A DNA stretch of 8,444 bases from an uncultured Bacillota bacterium (GTDB lineage Bacteria; Bacillota; Clostridia; Caldicoprobacterales; UBA3941). Below the pieces are notes generated by a model. That model made no database searches and was not told where the DNA came from. It saw only the letters and a program-made list of their open reading frames with translations. Within the stretch, counting starts at the first letter, position 1. Every line of letters begins with the position of its first letter. The DNA lies in contig CALGOY010000064.1 in the NCBI GenBank assembly GCA_937960725.1, forward strand, positions 1-8,444, in the 5' to 3' direction. Positions 1 through 6,795 of the stretch are shown here, one piece after another. Position numbers and translations under genes: made by a program.

Positions 1-54
1 TGACATTTTATCAGAATAAATTCAATATGACATTATCACAGAATAACTACAAAA
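1..54. repeat. two imperfect 27-bp tandem direct repeats upstream of the promoter
   Basis: Positions 1-27 and 28-54 align without gaps at 21 of 27 bases. The first 19 bases of each (TGACATTTTATCAGAATAA and TGACATTATCACAGAATAA) agree at 16 of 19. The repeats end about 14 bp before the -35 box, where an activator site or a second regulator's site could lie. The first copy begins at the window edge, so more copies may lie outside. Function is unknown; chance similarity in AT-rich DNA is possible. Confidence 0.45.
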
Positions 55-68
55 TGGTAAGAAAATAA

Positions 69-97
69 TTGACAAGTAAGAAGGGGTATGCTATAAT
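69..97 (+). promoter_or_regulatory. consensus sigma-A promoter of the regulator/cyclomaltodextrinase genes
   Basis: The -35 hexamer TTGACA (69-74) and the -10 hexamer TATAAT (92-97) both match the vegetative consensus exactly and are separated by the optimal 17 bp. Transcription should start near 103-106, inside the palindromic operator at 101-114, leaving a leader of about 57 nt before the regulator start codon. A promoter this strong next to an operator fits tight repression and high induced expression. Confidence 0.88.
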
Positions 98-100
98 TTA

Positions 101-114
101 GTTAAACGTTTAAC
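101..114. promoter_or_regulatory. LacI-family operator (O1), perfect palindrome over the start site
   Basis: GTTAAACGTTTAAC is a perfect 14-bp palindrome with the central CG typical of LacI-family operators. It begins three bases after the -10 hexamer, so bound repressor would block the transcription start. A 13-of-14 match recurs at 3003-3016 in front of the binding-protein gene, which argues that both are sites for the regulator encoded directly downstream. It is a poor fit to the CcpA cre consensus because the outer TG/CA positions do not match. The regulator assignment is inference. Confidence 0.8.
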
Positions 115-161
115 CAACGATTATAAAACATATCACTAAAATAACACAGGGAATGTGAATA

Positions 162-1205
162 ATGAAAAAACGTAAAAAACGTACTACAATTCGAGATATT
201 GCTGAGGCAACAGGTTTATCTATTGCAACTATTTCTAATGTCATCAATGGGATCAATAAAGTCTCAGAAGAGAATCGCCAATTAGTACTAAAGGCTATTA
301 AAGAACTTGACTATCAGCCTAATTTAGTAGCACGAACCCTTTCTAAGAATCGGTCTGATATGATTGGTCTATTTCTCCCACTAACCGAAGTAGATGTTGA
401 TACAAGTATTATGTTATCCGACAACCCATTTTATGCTGAATTAATTGGCGGGGTAGAACATAAGGCATCTGAGTTAGGTTATGATGTATTAATAAAAGGT
501 GTAAGACCAGAGGAAAGTTGCCGTGATTGGGTTAGAAAACGCAATCTTGATGGTGCAATTTTTATAGGTAATTATACTAATGTTATTTCTAAAGAAATGC
601 GTGAATTAAAAAGCCAGTTAGTATTGATCGATGCTTATGATGAAGGAATTACGCACCATTCAACAATTGGCATAGATGACCGGCAAGGTGGCTATATAGC
701 AACAAAGCATTTGTTAGATCTAGGGCATAGAAATATTGCAATAGCTGCATCTAATATCCTTGCAGACGGCGTGATTCGTCGAAGATTTGAAGGATATAAA
801 GATGCTATGGAAAGTGCTGGTATACAGTTGCAGAACAGTCTCATTTTCCAAGATTCCCTAAGCTTCAATGGAGGCTATCGCATTGGAAAAAAGCTACTAC
901 AGCATTCTAATATTACAGCCGTATTTGCAGTCGCAGATGTAGTAGCCTTTGGAATAATAAAGGCATTTCTTGAAGCAAAAAAGCAAATTCCAAAAGATCT
1001 TTCGATTGTAGGTTTTGATAACACTAAGACCTGCGAATATTTAAATCCAGCACTGACTTCTATAGCCCAGCCTATTTACGAAAAAGGTGTAAAAGCAGTT
1101 GAAATATTGGTGGATGCTATAAATAATTCAAATCATGAAATTAAGAAAATTACCCTGCCTGTTAAGCTGGTTGAACGAGCTTCAACTTGCCCACCTTCAG
1201 AATAA
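162..1205 (+). CDS. LacI-family transcriptional regulator of the maltodextrin locus
   Basis: A 347-residue protein of usual LacI-family length. After a basic start (MKKRKKR), residues 8-28 form the helix-turn-helix (TIRDIAEATGLSIATISNVI), followed by a hinge-helix segment with YQPNLVARTLS near residues 51-61. The rest is a periplasmic-binding-like effector domain with family hallmarks such as IGIDDRQGGYIATKHLLDLG, FAVADVVAFGIIKA and SIVGFDNT. The ATG has an AGGGA ribosome site at 148-152 with 9-nt spacing. The gene lies right behind an operator-overlapped promoter and 17 nt before the cyclomaltodextrinase gene, so the two are probably cotranscribed and autoregulated. Known relatives (MalR type) repress maltose genes and release DNA when they bind a sugar; the ligand here is inferred as maltodextrin or cyclodextrin from the neighbours. 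No truncation or unusual residue was seen. Confidence 0.9.
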   Translation: MKKRKKRTTIRDIAEATGLSIATISNVINGINKVSEENRQLVLKAIKELDYQPNLVARTLSKNRSDMIGLFLPLTEVDVDTSIMLSDNPFYAELIGGVEHKASELGYDVLIKGVRPEESCRDWVRKRNLDGAIFIGNYTNVISKEMRELKSQLVLIDAYDEGITHHSTIGIDDRQGGYIATKHLLDLGHRNIAIAASNILADGVIRRRFEGYKDAMESAGIQLQNSLIFQDSLSFNGGYRIGKKLLQHSNITAVFAVADVVAFGIIKAFLEAKKQIPKDLSIVGFDNTKTCEYLNPALTSIAQPIYEKGVKAVEILVDAINNSNHEIKKITLPVKLVERASTCPPSE

Positions 1206-1222
1206 AGAAATGAGGGATAAGG

Positions 1223-3007
1223 ATGAATCGCGCGGCGATTTTTCACCGCACTTATTCAGAGTATAGTTTTGCTATAGCGGCGAATCGAGTTGTTATCCGC
1301 TTGCGGTCGGCAAAAGGTGAGTTAAGAGATTGCAGACTGTTTTTTGGGGATCGGATGGATCCCCATGATCCGATCCGTATGACACAGCTTCAAATGGAAC
1401 GCAGGTATTCAGATTCACTATTTGATTATTTTGAGGTGGAATTTGATCCACAAGTTACTCGACTCTGTTATTATTTCTGGCTGTCTGATGGAAAGGAATC
1501 GGTCTATTATTCTAATGATAGCTTTTTTGAAACCCCTCCTCTTGATCGGCACCTATATTATAATTTCCATTATATACGGGAGGAAGATATTCCTGAAGTG
1601 CCGGAATGGGCAAAGTCAGCTATTGTATATCAGATTTATCCCGATAGCTTTGCTACTCGAAGAAGATTCATATCTGGAGAAAGTCGAAACATAGAAGTAT
1701 CTGCAGGCGTTTTTAGCAGTTCTAAATTTGGCGGCACTTTACGTGGTATATATGAAAATATTGATTATTTAGCATGGCTTGGTATCAATTGTATCTACCT
1801 TACCCCCATTTTTAAAGCAGAAAGTTGGCATAAATACGATACTATAGATTATATGGATATAGATCCCTGTTTTGGAACAAAAGAAGACTTAAGGAAACTG
1901 GTAGAAGTATGTCATGAAAATAATATTCGGGTGATTTTAGACGGCGTATTCAACCACTGTGGTTTCAACTTCTTTGCATTTAGGGATCTATATGATAAGG
2001 GAGAGAAGTCAAAGTACAGGGATTGGTTCTATCCAAAGGGATTTCCCTTAACAACTTCACCACTACCTAATTATGAGTGTTTCGCATATGTTGCGAGTAT
2101 GCCTAAGTTAAATACAGGAAATCCCGAAGTGGCAGAATACTTGATTAACGTTGGAGAATATTGGGTGAGAGAATTTGATATTGATGGTTGGCGCTTAGAT
2201 GTTGCCAACGAAATAGATCATAAATTCTGGCGTCGTTTTCGTCAAGCAATACGTGCGATAAAGCCAGATGCATTATTAATTGCAGAAATCTGGGATGATG
2301 CCCGTGCCTTCTTAAATGGCGATCAGTTTGATTCAGCTATGAATTATAATCTTTACTATGCAATAACGGACTTTTTCGCGCTTAATCGGGTGACTCCAAA
2401 GGAATTTTCAGAGAGGATTCAGTATTTGCTTGTTCGCTATAGACGGCAAATTCAACAGGTGCAGCTGAATCTAATTGACAGCCACGACGTTCCCCGTTTT
2501 CTTTCACAGGCAAATGGCGATAAGCGTAAACTTAAACTTGCTGCGTTGTTTCTATTCACCCATGTTGGGATTCCAATGATCTTCTACGGCGATGAAAAGG
2601 GCATGGAAGGTTGGAAGGAGATCGATTATCGAAAACCAATGATATGGGATGATAGGGAAGATCAGCTGTTGGATTATTATCGTAAATTGGTTGAGTTAAG
2701 AAAAACAAATATGGATGCGATGCTTGGAGATTATGTAACTTTATTAGCCGACGATGAGGTATATGCATATCTTCGCAGAGGATGTTCCAATAGCATACTA
2801 GTTGCAATGAATGTATCCCCTAATGAAACCGAGCGCACTATTGAATTGCCTGCTAAAAGCCTTGTGCCAGAAGGCGGTTTTCAAGATATATTGACAGGCT
2901 TTAGCTATCCAGTCAGTAAGGATAAAAGAAAGATACATTTACATTTAGAACCCTATTCTGCTGCTACAATTAATATTTTGCATGAACAGAACTTTTTAAT
3001 AGGTTAA
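1223..3007 (+). CDS. cyclomaltodextrinase / neopullulanase / maltogenic amylase (GH13_20), cytoplasmic
   Basis: A 594-residue enzyme that hydrolyses cyclodextrins, maltodextrins or pullulan in the cytoplasm; there is no signal peptide. Residues 1 to about 125 resemble the CBM34 N-domain of this subfamily, which builds the dimer active site. The GH13 barrel starts at IVYQIYPDSF (about 134-143). Conserved regions are DGVFNH (240-245), GWRLDVANE with nucleophile D326, EIW with general acid E355, and LIDSHD with D422. MPKLN at 293-297 is the region V signature of the neopullulanase/cyclomaltodextrinase group. The C-terminal beta domain is complete, so length and domains are normal. The usual Arg of the PDRF motif is Ser142, a variant I recall in clostridial homologues. 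The ATG has GAGGG at 1212-1216 with 6-nt spacing and follows the regulator by 17 nt. Its TAA stop lies inside a second operator. The exact substrate preference cannot be read from sequence. Confidence 0.9.
   Translation: MNRAAIFHRTYSEYSFAIAANRVVIRLRSAKGELRDCRLFFGDRMDPHDPIRMTQLQMERRYSDSLFDYFEVEFDPQVTRLCYYFWLSDGKESVYYSNDSFFETPPLDRHLYYNFHYIREEDIPEVPEWAKSAIVYQIYPDSFATRRRFISGESRNIEVSAGVFSSSKFGGTLRGIYENIDYLAWLGINCIYLTPIFKAESWHKYDTIDYMDIDPCFGTKEDLRKLVEVCHENNIRVILDGVFNHCGFNFFAFRDLYDKGEKSKYRDWFYPKGFPLTTSPLPNYECFAYVASMPKLNTGNPEVAEYLINVGEYWVREFDIDGWRLDVANEIDHKFWRRFRQAIRAIKPDALLIAEIWDDARAFLNGDQFDSAMNYNLYYAITDFFALNRVTPKEFSERIQYLLVRYRRQIQQVQLNLIDSHDVPRFLSQANGDKRKLKLAALFLFTHVGIPMIFYGDEKGMEGWKEIDYRKPMIWDDREDQLLDYYRKLVELRKTNMDAMLGDYVTLLADDEVYAYLRRGCSNSILVAMNVSPNETERTIELPAKSLVPEGGFQDILTGFSYPVSKDKRKIHLHLEPYSAATINILHEQNFLIG
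2995..3000 (+). promoter_or_regulatory. possible weak -10 box of an internal promoter for the transport genes
   Basis: TTTAAT matches the -10 consensus at five of six positions and lies two bases before operator O2, copying the three-base gap between -10 box and operator at the first promoter. The -35 region is poor: the best candidate is TTAATA at 2970-2975 with a long 19-bp spacer. It would place a promoter inside the last codons of the cyclomaltodextrinase gene. It is supported mainly by the parallel with the first promoter. Confidence 0.35.
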
Positions 3008-3016
3008 ACGGTTAAC
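3003..3016. promoter_or_regulatory. second LacI-family operator (O2), overlapping the upstream stop codon
   Basis: GTTAAACGGTTAAC differs from the perfect palindrome at 101-114 at a single base (G for T at position 9). It includes the TAA stop codon of the cyclomaltodextrinase gene (3005-3007) and lies about 70 bp before the binding-protein start codon. Bound repressor could block a local promoter or act as a roadblock to readthrough from upstream. Cooperative looping with the first operator, about 2.9 kb away, is conceivable but unsupported. Confidence 0.72.
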
Positions 3017-3022
3017 TTAAGC

Positions 3023-3048
3023 TATTCAAAGCAGGAATGCTTTGAATA
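3023..3048 (+). other. 10-bp inverted repeat (RNA hairpin) before the binding-protein gene
   Basis: TATTCAAAGC (3023-3032) and GCTTTGAATA (3039-3048) are perfectly complementary around a 6-nt loop. No U-tract follows, so it is not a standard intrinsic terminator. Its place in the 80-nt gap just before the highly expressed type of gene (a binding protein) suggests a 5' mRNA stabiliser or processing site, or a protein-binding site. Confidence 0.5.
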
Positions 3049-3087
3049 TAAAACAATTATTAAGCTTATTAAGAAAGGAGATTTATT

Positions 3088-4452
3088 ATGAGGGGAAAGC
3101 TTAAAAGAATGCTGTATCTAATGATAGCTGTAGTATTTATGGCTGCCAGCCTTATGGCTTGTGGCAGGGATGCATCTAATCAAACATCTGATGTTGATAG
3201 TACTGACACACCTTCACAATCAGAATCAGAGCCTTCTTCATCGGAGGAAACAGAAGATACTGATGAGTCAGATTCAGACGATGATGCTAACGCAGATACC
3301 GCTGAGATTGTTCCAGAAGAAGGTGCCTCGCTCAAACTCTGGTTTGACAATGACACCTATAATGAAAAAATAGTAGAACTTTGGAACAAGAAGTATCCAG
3401 ATATTCCTCTTGTAGTAGAGAATGTTGGAACCATTGATAGCCGAGCTAAGATTGAATTGGATGGACCTGCAGGACAAGGGGCTGATGTATTTGTCCAAGC
3501 GCATGATGGCGTTGCTATATCGGCACAGTCGGGAACAATACTAGAAGTGGATAAGTTTACTGACAAAATTCGTTCTGAATTTTTGGAAAATGCTATCGAT
3601 GCTGCTTCTTACCAGGGCAAGGTTTACGGTTTTCCGCTTTCTATGAAGACGATCTTATTGTTCTATAACAAGGAGTTAGTCGATGAGCCTGCCGATACAT
3701 GGGATGAAATTAAAGAGTTTGCAAAAGAATATAATGATCCAGCTGCAAATAAGTTTGCTATGGTTTGGCAGGCGGTTGAGCCATACTATGTACATGGCTT
3801 CTTAGCGGGGTATGGATATGAGATATTCGGCCCTACCCATGATGATCCAAATCAGCTAGGCTGGGATACCCCTGAGGCTGCCGAGGGACTTGCATTCTAC
3901 AAGACTCTGCGTGATGAGGTATATCCCGTGGCTGCGCAGGATGCTACCTGGGATGCGATGAATACTATGTTCTCAGCAGGTGAAGCTCCTTATGCTATAA
4001 CCGGTCCTTGGTCTATTGCAGATTTCAAAGAAGCGGGGGTTGATTTTGGGGTTGCACCTCTTCCCAAGTTGCCTAATGGGAATCGCCCAATAACGTTATC
4101 TACAGTGGATGTTGTATGTGTCAGCTCCTTTACGAAATATCCAAATGCTGCTATGCTACTTGCTGATTTTATAACAACCGATCCTGAATGCATAAAGCTG
4201 TTGTACGAAACTAAAAATGAGCTTACAGCCCATAGGGAAAGCCAGCAACTAGATTTTTATCAAAATGATCCCTATATGCCTGCCATTGCTGAAGCTGTAG
4301 AGAATTCCCTGCCACAGCCTTATATTCCTGAGATGGCAAATGTATGGGCACCATATCAAAAAGCTATTATTGCGGTATGGGATGGTCTGCAGACTCCAGA
4401 GGAAGCATTAAAGGCAGCTCAAGAGGAGTTTTATAGCTCTTTAGTTAATTAA
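3088..4452 (+). CDS. malE: maltodextrin/cyclodextrin ABC transporter substrate-binding lipoprotein
   Basis: A 454-residue extracytoplasmic binding protein that should deliver maltodextrins, perhaps cyclic ones, to the permeases encoded next. Residues 1-24 form a lipoprotein signal peptide with lipobox LMAC, making C25 the lipidated residue. Residues 26-79 form a low-complexity, Ser/Thr/Asp/Glu-rich tether with about 20 acidic residues and one basic. The MalE-like fold follows from about residue 80 (LKLWFDND), with family features such as KVYGFPLSMKTILLFYNKEL, an ITGPW segment followed by FGVAPLPKLPNG, and a C-terminal IPEMANVWAPYQKAI. The start has a strong AAAGGAG ribosome site ending at 3080 with 7-nt spacing. 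Operator O2 lies upstream and a strong hairpin follows the stop codon, so it is likely made in excess over the permeases. Sugar specificity is inferred from context; the malE symbol denotes family role, not proven orthology. Confidence 0.87.
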   Translation: MRGKLKRMLYLMIAVVFMAASLMACGRDASNQTSDVDSTDTPSQSESEPSSSEETEDTDESDSDDDANADTAEIVPEEGASLKLWFDNDTYNEKIVELWNKKYPDIPLVVENVGTIDSRAKIELDGPAGQGADVFVQAHDGVAISAQSGTILEVDKFTDKIRSEFLENAIDAASYQGKVYGFPLSMKTILLFYNKELVDEPADTWDEIKEFAKEYNDPAANKFAMVWQAVEPYYVHGFLAGYGYEIFGPTHDDPNQLGWDTPEAAEGLAFYKTLRDEVYPVAAQDATWDAMNTMFSAGEAPYAITGPWSIADFKEAGVDFGVAPLPKLPNGNRPITLSTVDVVCVSSFTKYPNAAMLLADFITTDPECIKLLYETKNELTAHRESQQLDFYQNDPYMPAIAEAVENSLPQPYIPEMANVWAPYQKAIIAVWDGLQTPEEALKAAQEEFYSSLVN

Positions 4453-4465
4453 ATTCAGAAATTAA

Positions 4466-4507
4466 CTGAACTTACAACAGACATGTTTATGTCTGTTGTA
4501 AGTTCAG
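4466..4507 (+). other. perfect 19-bp-stem hairpin between binding-protein and permease genes
   Basis: CTGAACTTACAACAGACAT (4466-4484) and its exact reverse complement (4489-4507) enclose the 4-nt loop GTTT. It starts 13 nt after the binding-protein stop codon and ends 10 nt before the permease ribosome site. No T-run follows on the plus strand, so it is not a classic Rho-independent terminator. Its position matches known malE-malF intergenic structures that protect the upstream message and lower permease expression. The 5-base element TTCAG at 4454-4458 could pair with the start of the left arm instead, allowing alternative folds. Confidence 0.75.
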
Positions 4508-4530
4508 CTATAAAAATGGGGGGAGTAGTC

Positions 4531-5838
4531 TTGAAAAAGGCGTCTGGTATAAAGGCCGGAATCTTATCTGCGTTTATTTGGGGGTCGGGGCAATTTCTGA
4601 ACCGGCATTACACAAAAGGTATATTTTTTCTCATCGCTCAAATTGTCTTTGTAATGTGCTTACCTTCTATATATGAGGGAATTCGCGGTTTTGTTACCTT
4701 GGGTGAAAAAGCAACGATTATTGAAGGCTCTAAAGTTATACATGGTGACAATTCTATAATATTAATGCTTTTAGGTATTGTATGGCTATTTATTGGAATT
4801 GTATTTCTTTGCATTTATATTGCAAATATAAGAGATGCTGCCATCTATTACCGACAGCGCAAGGAAGGAAAAGATGTCCTAGAAGATAAAGAATGGTTTA
4901 ATAGATTTAAAGAGCGTTCTTTTCCCTATATAATGTTAATTCCATCGGTAGTACTTATTCTATTATTTGTTGCTGTACCAATCATTTTTGGATTTTTAAT
5001 TGCATTTACCAATTACTCAGCTCCAGATCATCTTCCACCAAAGAACTTAGTATCTTGGGTAGGATTTAAGAATTTCCTTGATATGTTTCGATTGCCCATG
5101 TGGAATGATACATTTTGGGGTGTGCTAACATGGACGGTAATTTGGGCAATAATATCTACGCTTACTAGTTATTTTGGAGGCCTCGGAGTAGCTTGTTTAG
5201 TCAATAGCCGCAGAGTGAAATTTAAAAAGTTTTGGCGCACCATTTATATTTTGCCTTGGGCAATTCCTGGCATGATTTCTTTGTTAGTCTTTCGCAATAT
5301 GTTCAACGGACAATTTGGACCAATCAATACTTATTTGAGGAAGATAGGAGCTATCACTCAGAATATTCCATGGCTTTCAGATCCACTGCTAGCAAAAATA
5401 GTGATTATAGTTGTAAACTTTTGGCTTGGATTTCCTTATTTTATGGCAATGTCGACAGGGGTTATGACTAATATTTCGCCGGAGTTATTGGAAGCTGCCC
5501 GCATTGATGGAGCAACTCCAAGACAAGAGTTTCGGTATATCACATTGCCGCTTGTTTTATACGCAACAGCTCCGCTGCTTATAATGTCATTTGCAGGTAA
5601 TTTTAATAATTTTAATGTGATTTACTTTTTAACGGATGGAAATCCAATTAATCCAAATTATAAGTTTGCGGGATCTACTGATATTCTGATTACTTGGATT
5701 TACAAGTTGACCCGCGATAATCGTCAATTCCATATGGCGTCGGTGATGTCTATCCTAGTATTTATTGTTATTGCGACGATTTCAACTTGGAATTTCCTCC
5801 GTACTAAAGCATTTAAAGAGGAGGATATGTTGCAATGA
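4531..5838 (+). CDS. malF: maltodextrin ABC transporter permease, MalF type
   Basis: An integral membrane subunit that, with the next gene product, forms the import channel. From the TTG start it has 435 residues. I chose TTG at 4531 because GGGGGGAG at 4518-4525 sits 5 nt before it and the protein then begins KKASGIKAGILSAFIWGSGQ, like relatives. The in-frame ATG at 4483 lies inside the hairpin and lacks a ribosome site. About eight membrane segments are visible, near residues 29-46, 72-96, 130-152, 190-212, 225-245, 280-300, 330-350 and 390-415. The EAA loop that contacts the ATPase is EAARIDGA at 321-328. The N-terminal extension with two helices before the core is typical of Gram-positive MalF proteins. 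It overlaps the next gene by 4 bp (ATGA), implying translational coupling. No ATPase gene is nearby. Confidence 0.88.
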   Translation: MKKASGIKAGILSAFIWGSGQFLNRHYTKGIFFLIAQIVFVMCLPSIYEGIRGFVTLGEKATIIEGSKVIHGDNSIILMLLGIVWLFIGIVFLCIYIANIRDAAIYYRQRKEGKDVLEDKEWFNRFKERSFPYIMLIPSVVLILLFVAVPIIFGFLIAFTNYSAPDHLPPKNLVSWVGFKNFLDMFRLPMWNDTFWGVLTWTVIWAIISTLTSYFGGLGVACLVNSRRVKFKKFWRTIYILPWAIPGMISLLVFRNMFNGQFGPINTYLRKIGAITQNIPWLSDPLLAKIVIIVVNFWLGFPYFMAMSTGVMTNISPELLEAARIDGATPRQEFRYITLPLVLYATAPLLIMSFAGNFNNFNVIYFLTDGNPINPNYKFAGSTDILITWIYKLTRDNRQFHMASVMSILVFIVIATISTWNFLRTKAFKEEDMLQ

Positions 5839-6731
5839 TTAGGGAAACTGCGTATACTACGGTATCTAATCCTAATACTCAACCAAAACGTACATTGGTG
5901 TATTCGTTTTCTGAGACTGTAAAGACAGCATTGACATATTGTTTGCTTGTATTAATAGCATTATTTGTACTAATACCTATTGTTTGGATCGTTGGATCAT
6001 CATTTAATCCAGCTAGCAGTCTGCTTTCTGCAACTGCATTTCCTGAAGATCCAACGATAAAGCATTATCTCAAATTGTTTACTGAAACTAAATTTCCGTA
6101 CTGGTATCTTAATACGCTGAAAATAGCCCTCGTAAACATGGTTATTTCAGTGATACTTACATCTACATCGGCATATGTGTTTTCGAGATTCAATTTTAAA
6201 GGAAAAAAGGTAGGGCTGCTTAGTATCTTGATACTACAGATGTTTCCTAGCTTCATGGGTATGATGGCAGTATACAATATCTTATGGCAGCTTGGTTTGC
6301 TTGATACCCACTTTGGGCTCATACTTACTTATGCCGCAGGACAAATTCCCTATAATACCTGGCTGGTAAAGGGTTATTTATCTGGTATTCCCCGCAGCTT
6401 GGACGAAGCTGCAAAAATTGAAGGAGCTTCGAATCTCTATATTTTCCGCACAATAATTCTGCCGCTGATTAAGCCTATTATAACATTTGTGGCACTATCT
6501 CAATTTATGGCTCCTTGGATGGACTTTATTTTCCCACGGATGATACTGTCCAGTCCAGAGAAAATGACACTTGCCATAGGGCTCTACGATATGATCAGCG
6601 GCAATACAAATAATAATTTTACCACATTTGCTGCTGGTGCTGTCTTAGTAGCCGTGCCAATTACTATACTTTATGTAAGTTTACAGAAATATCTAATCCA
6701 AGGTATAACCGCGGGTGCGAACAAGGTGTAA
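5835..6731 (+). CDS. malG: maltodextrin ABC transporter permease, MalG type
   Basis: A 298-residue inner-membrane permease, the partner of the preceding MalF-type protein and of usual MalG length. A cytoplasmic N-terminus of about 30 residues precedes the first membrane segment (TALTYCLLVLIALFVLIPIV). Further hydrophobic segments follow, six in total as expected for the family. The ATPase-contacting EAA loop is EAAKIEGA at 191-198, followed by the FRTIILPLIKP segment typical of MalG. The C-terminus ends in a short ITAGANKV tail like E. coli MalG's 'GLTAGGVKG'. The ATG overlaps the upstream TGA (ATGA) and has AGGAGG at 5819-5824 with 10-nt spacing inside the upstream coding region. Sixty-four nucleotides separate it from the secreted amylase gene, without a clear terminator, so cotranscription is likely. 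Confidence 0.9.
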   Translation: MIRETAYTTVSNPNTQPKRTLVYSFSETVKTALTYCLLVLIALFVLIPIVWIVGSSFNPASSLLSATAFPEDPTIKHYLKLFTETKFPYWYLNTLKIALVNMVISVILTSTSAYVFSRFNFKGKKVGLLSILILQMFPSFMGMMAVYNILWQLGLLDTHFGLILTYAAGQIPYNTWLVKGYLSGIPRSLDEAAKIEGASNLYIFRTIILPLIKPIITFVALSQFMAPWMDFIFPRMILSSPEKMTLAIGLYDMISGNTNNNFTTFAAGAVLVAVPITILYVSLQKYLIQGITAGANKV

Positions 6732-6795
6732 TTTTTCGTTAGTCTTAAAAAATTAAGAATATAAATAAAAAATTAATAAAATAAGGGGAGAAAAC
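6732..6795 (+). other. AT-rich spacer before the secreted amylase gene
   Basis: A very AT-rich 64-nt gap. It holds only a weak 6-bp inverted repeat (TCTTAA at 6743-6748, TTAAGA at 6753-6758, 4-nt loop), a TATAAA at 6760-6765 without a credible -35 box, and the ribosome site GGGGAG at 6785-6790. No operator copy is present. An in-frame stop at 6766-6768 shows that the amylase reading frame cannot extend upstream. Confidence 0.55.

Noticed and set aside
101..114. CcpA catabolite-repression (cre) site
   Set aside because: The central AACG fits, but the flanking TG and CA positions of the cre consensus do not match, and the palindrome recurs locally as expected for a dedicated regulator.
1646..1648. 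Ser142 in the cyclomaltodextrinase PDSF motif (usually PDRF or PERF) as a sign of inactivation
   Set aside because: All catalytic and conserved regions are intact and this variant is, as far as I recall, common in clostridial members of the subfamily.
2556..2807. Minus-strand open frames inside the enzyme, transporter and amylase genes, including 2556-2807, 3274-3566, 6065-6322, 7126-7353 and 7747-8031
   Set aside because: They are antisense to well-supported genes, have no ribosome sites or recognisable domains, and look like chance openings.
4443..4467. Third copy of the regulator operator (AGTTAATT ... AATTAACT)
   Set aside because: The half-sites resemble GTTAA/TTAAC but are separated by 9 extra bases and lack the central CG, so LacI-type binding is unlikely.
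4466..4511. Rho-independent terminator after the binding-protein gene
   Set aside because: The stem is strong but is followed by CTATAAAAATGG rather than a T-run, and essential permease genes of the same system follow at once.
4483..4530. ATG at 4483 as the start of the MalF-type permease
   Set aside because: It lies inside the perfect hairpin, has no ribosome site, and adds 16 residues unlike relatives; TTG at 4531 with GGGGGGAG just before it fits better.
6732..6795. Separate promoter for the secreted amylase gene (TATAAA at 6760-6765)
   Set aside because: No -35-like hexamer at 16-18 bp, no operator, and the region is so AT-rich that a -10-like match is expected by chance.
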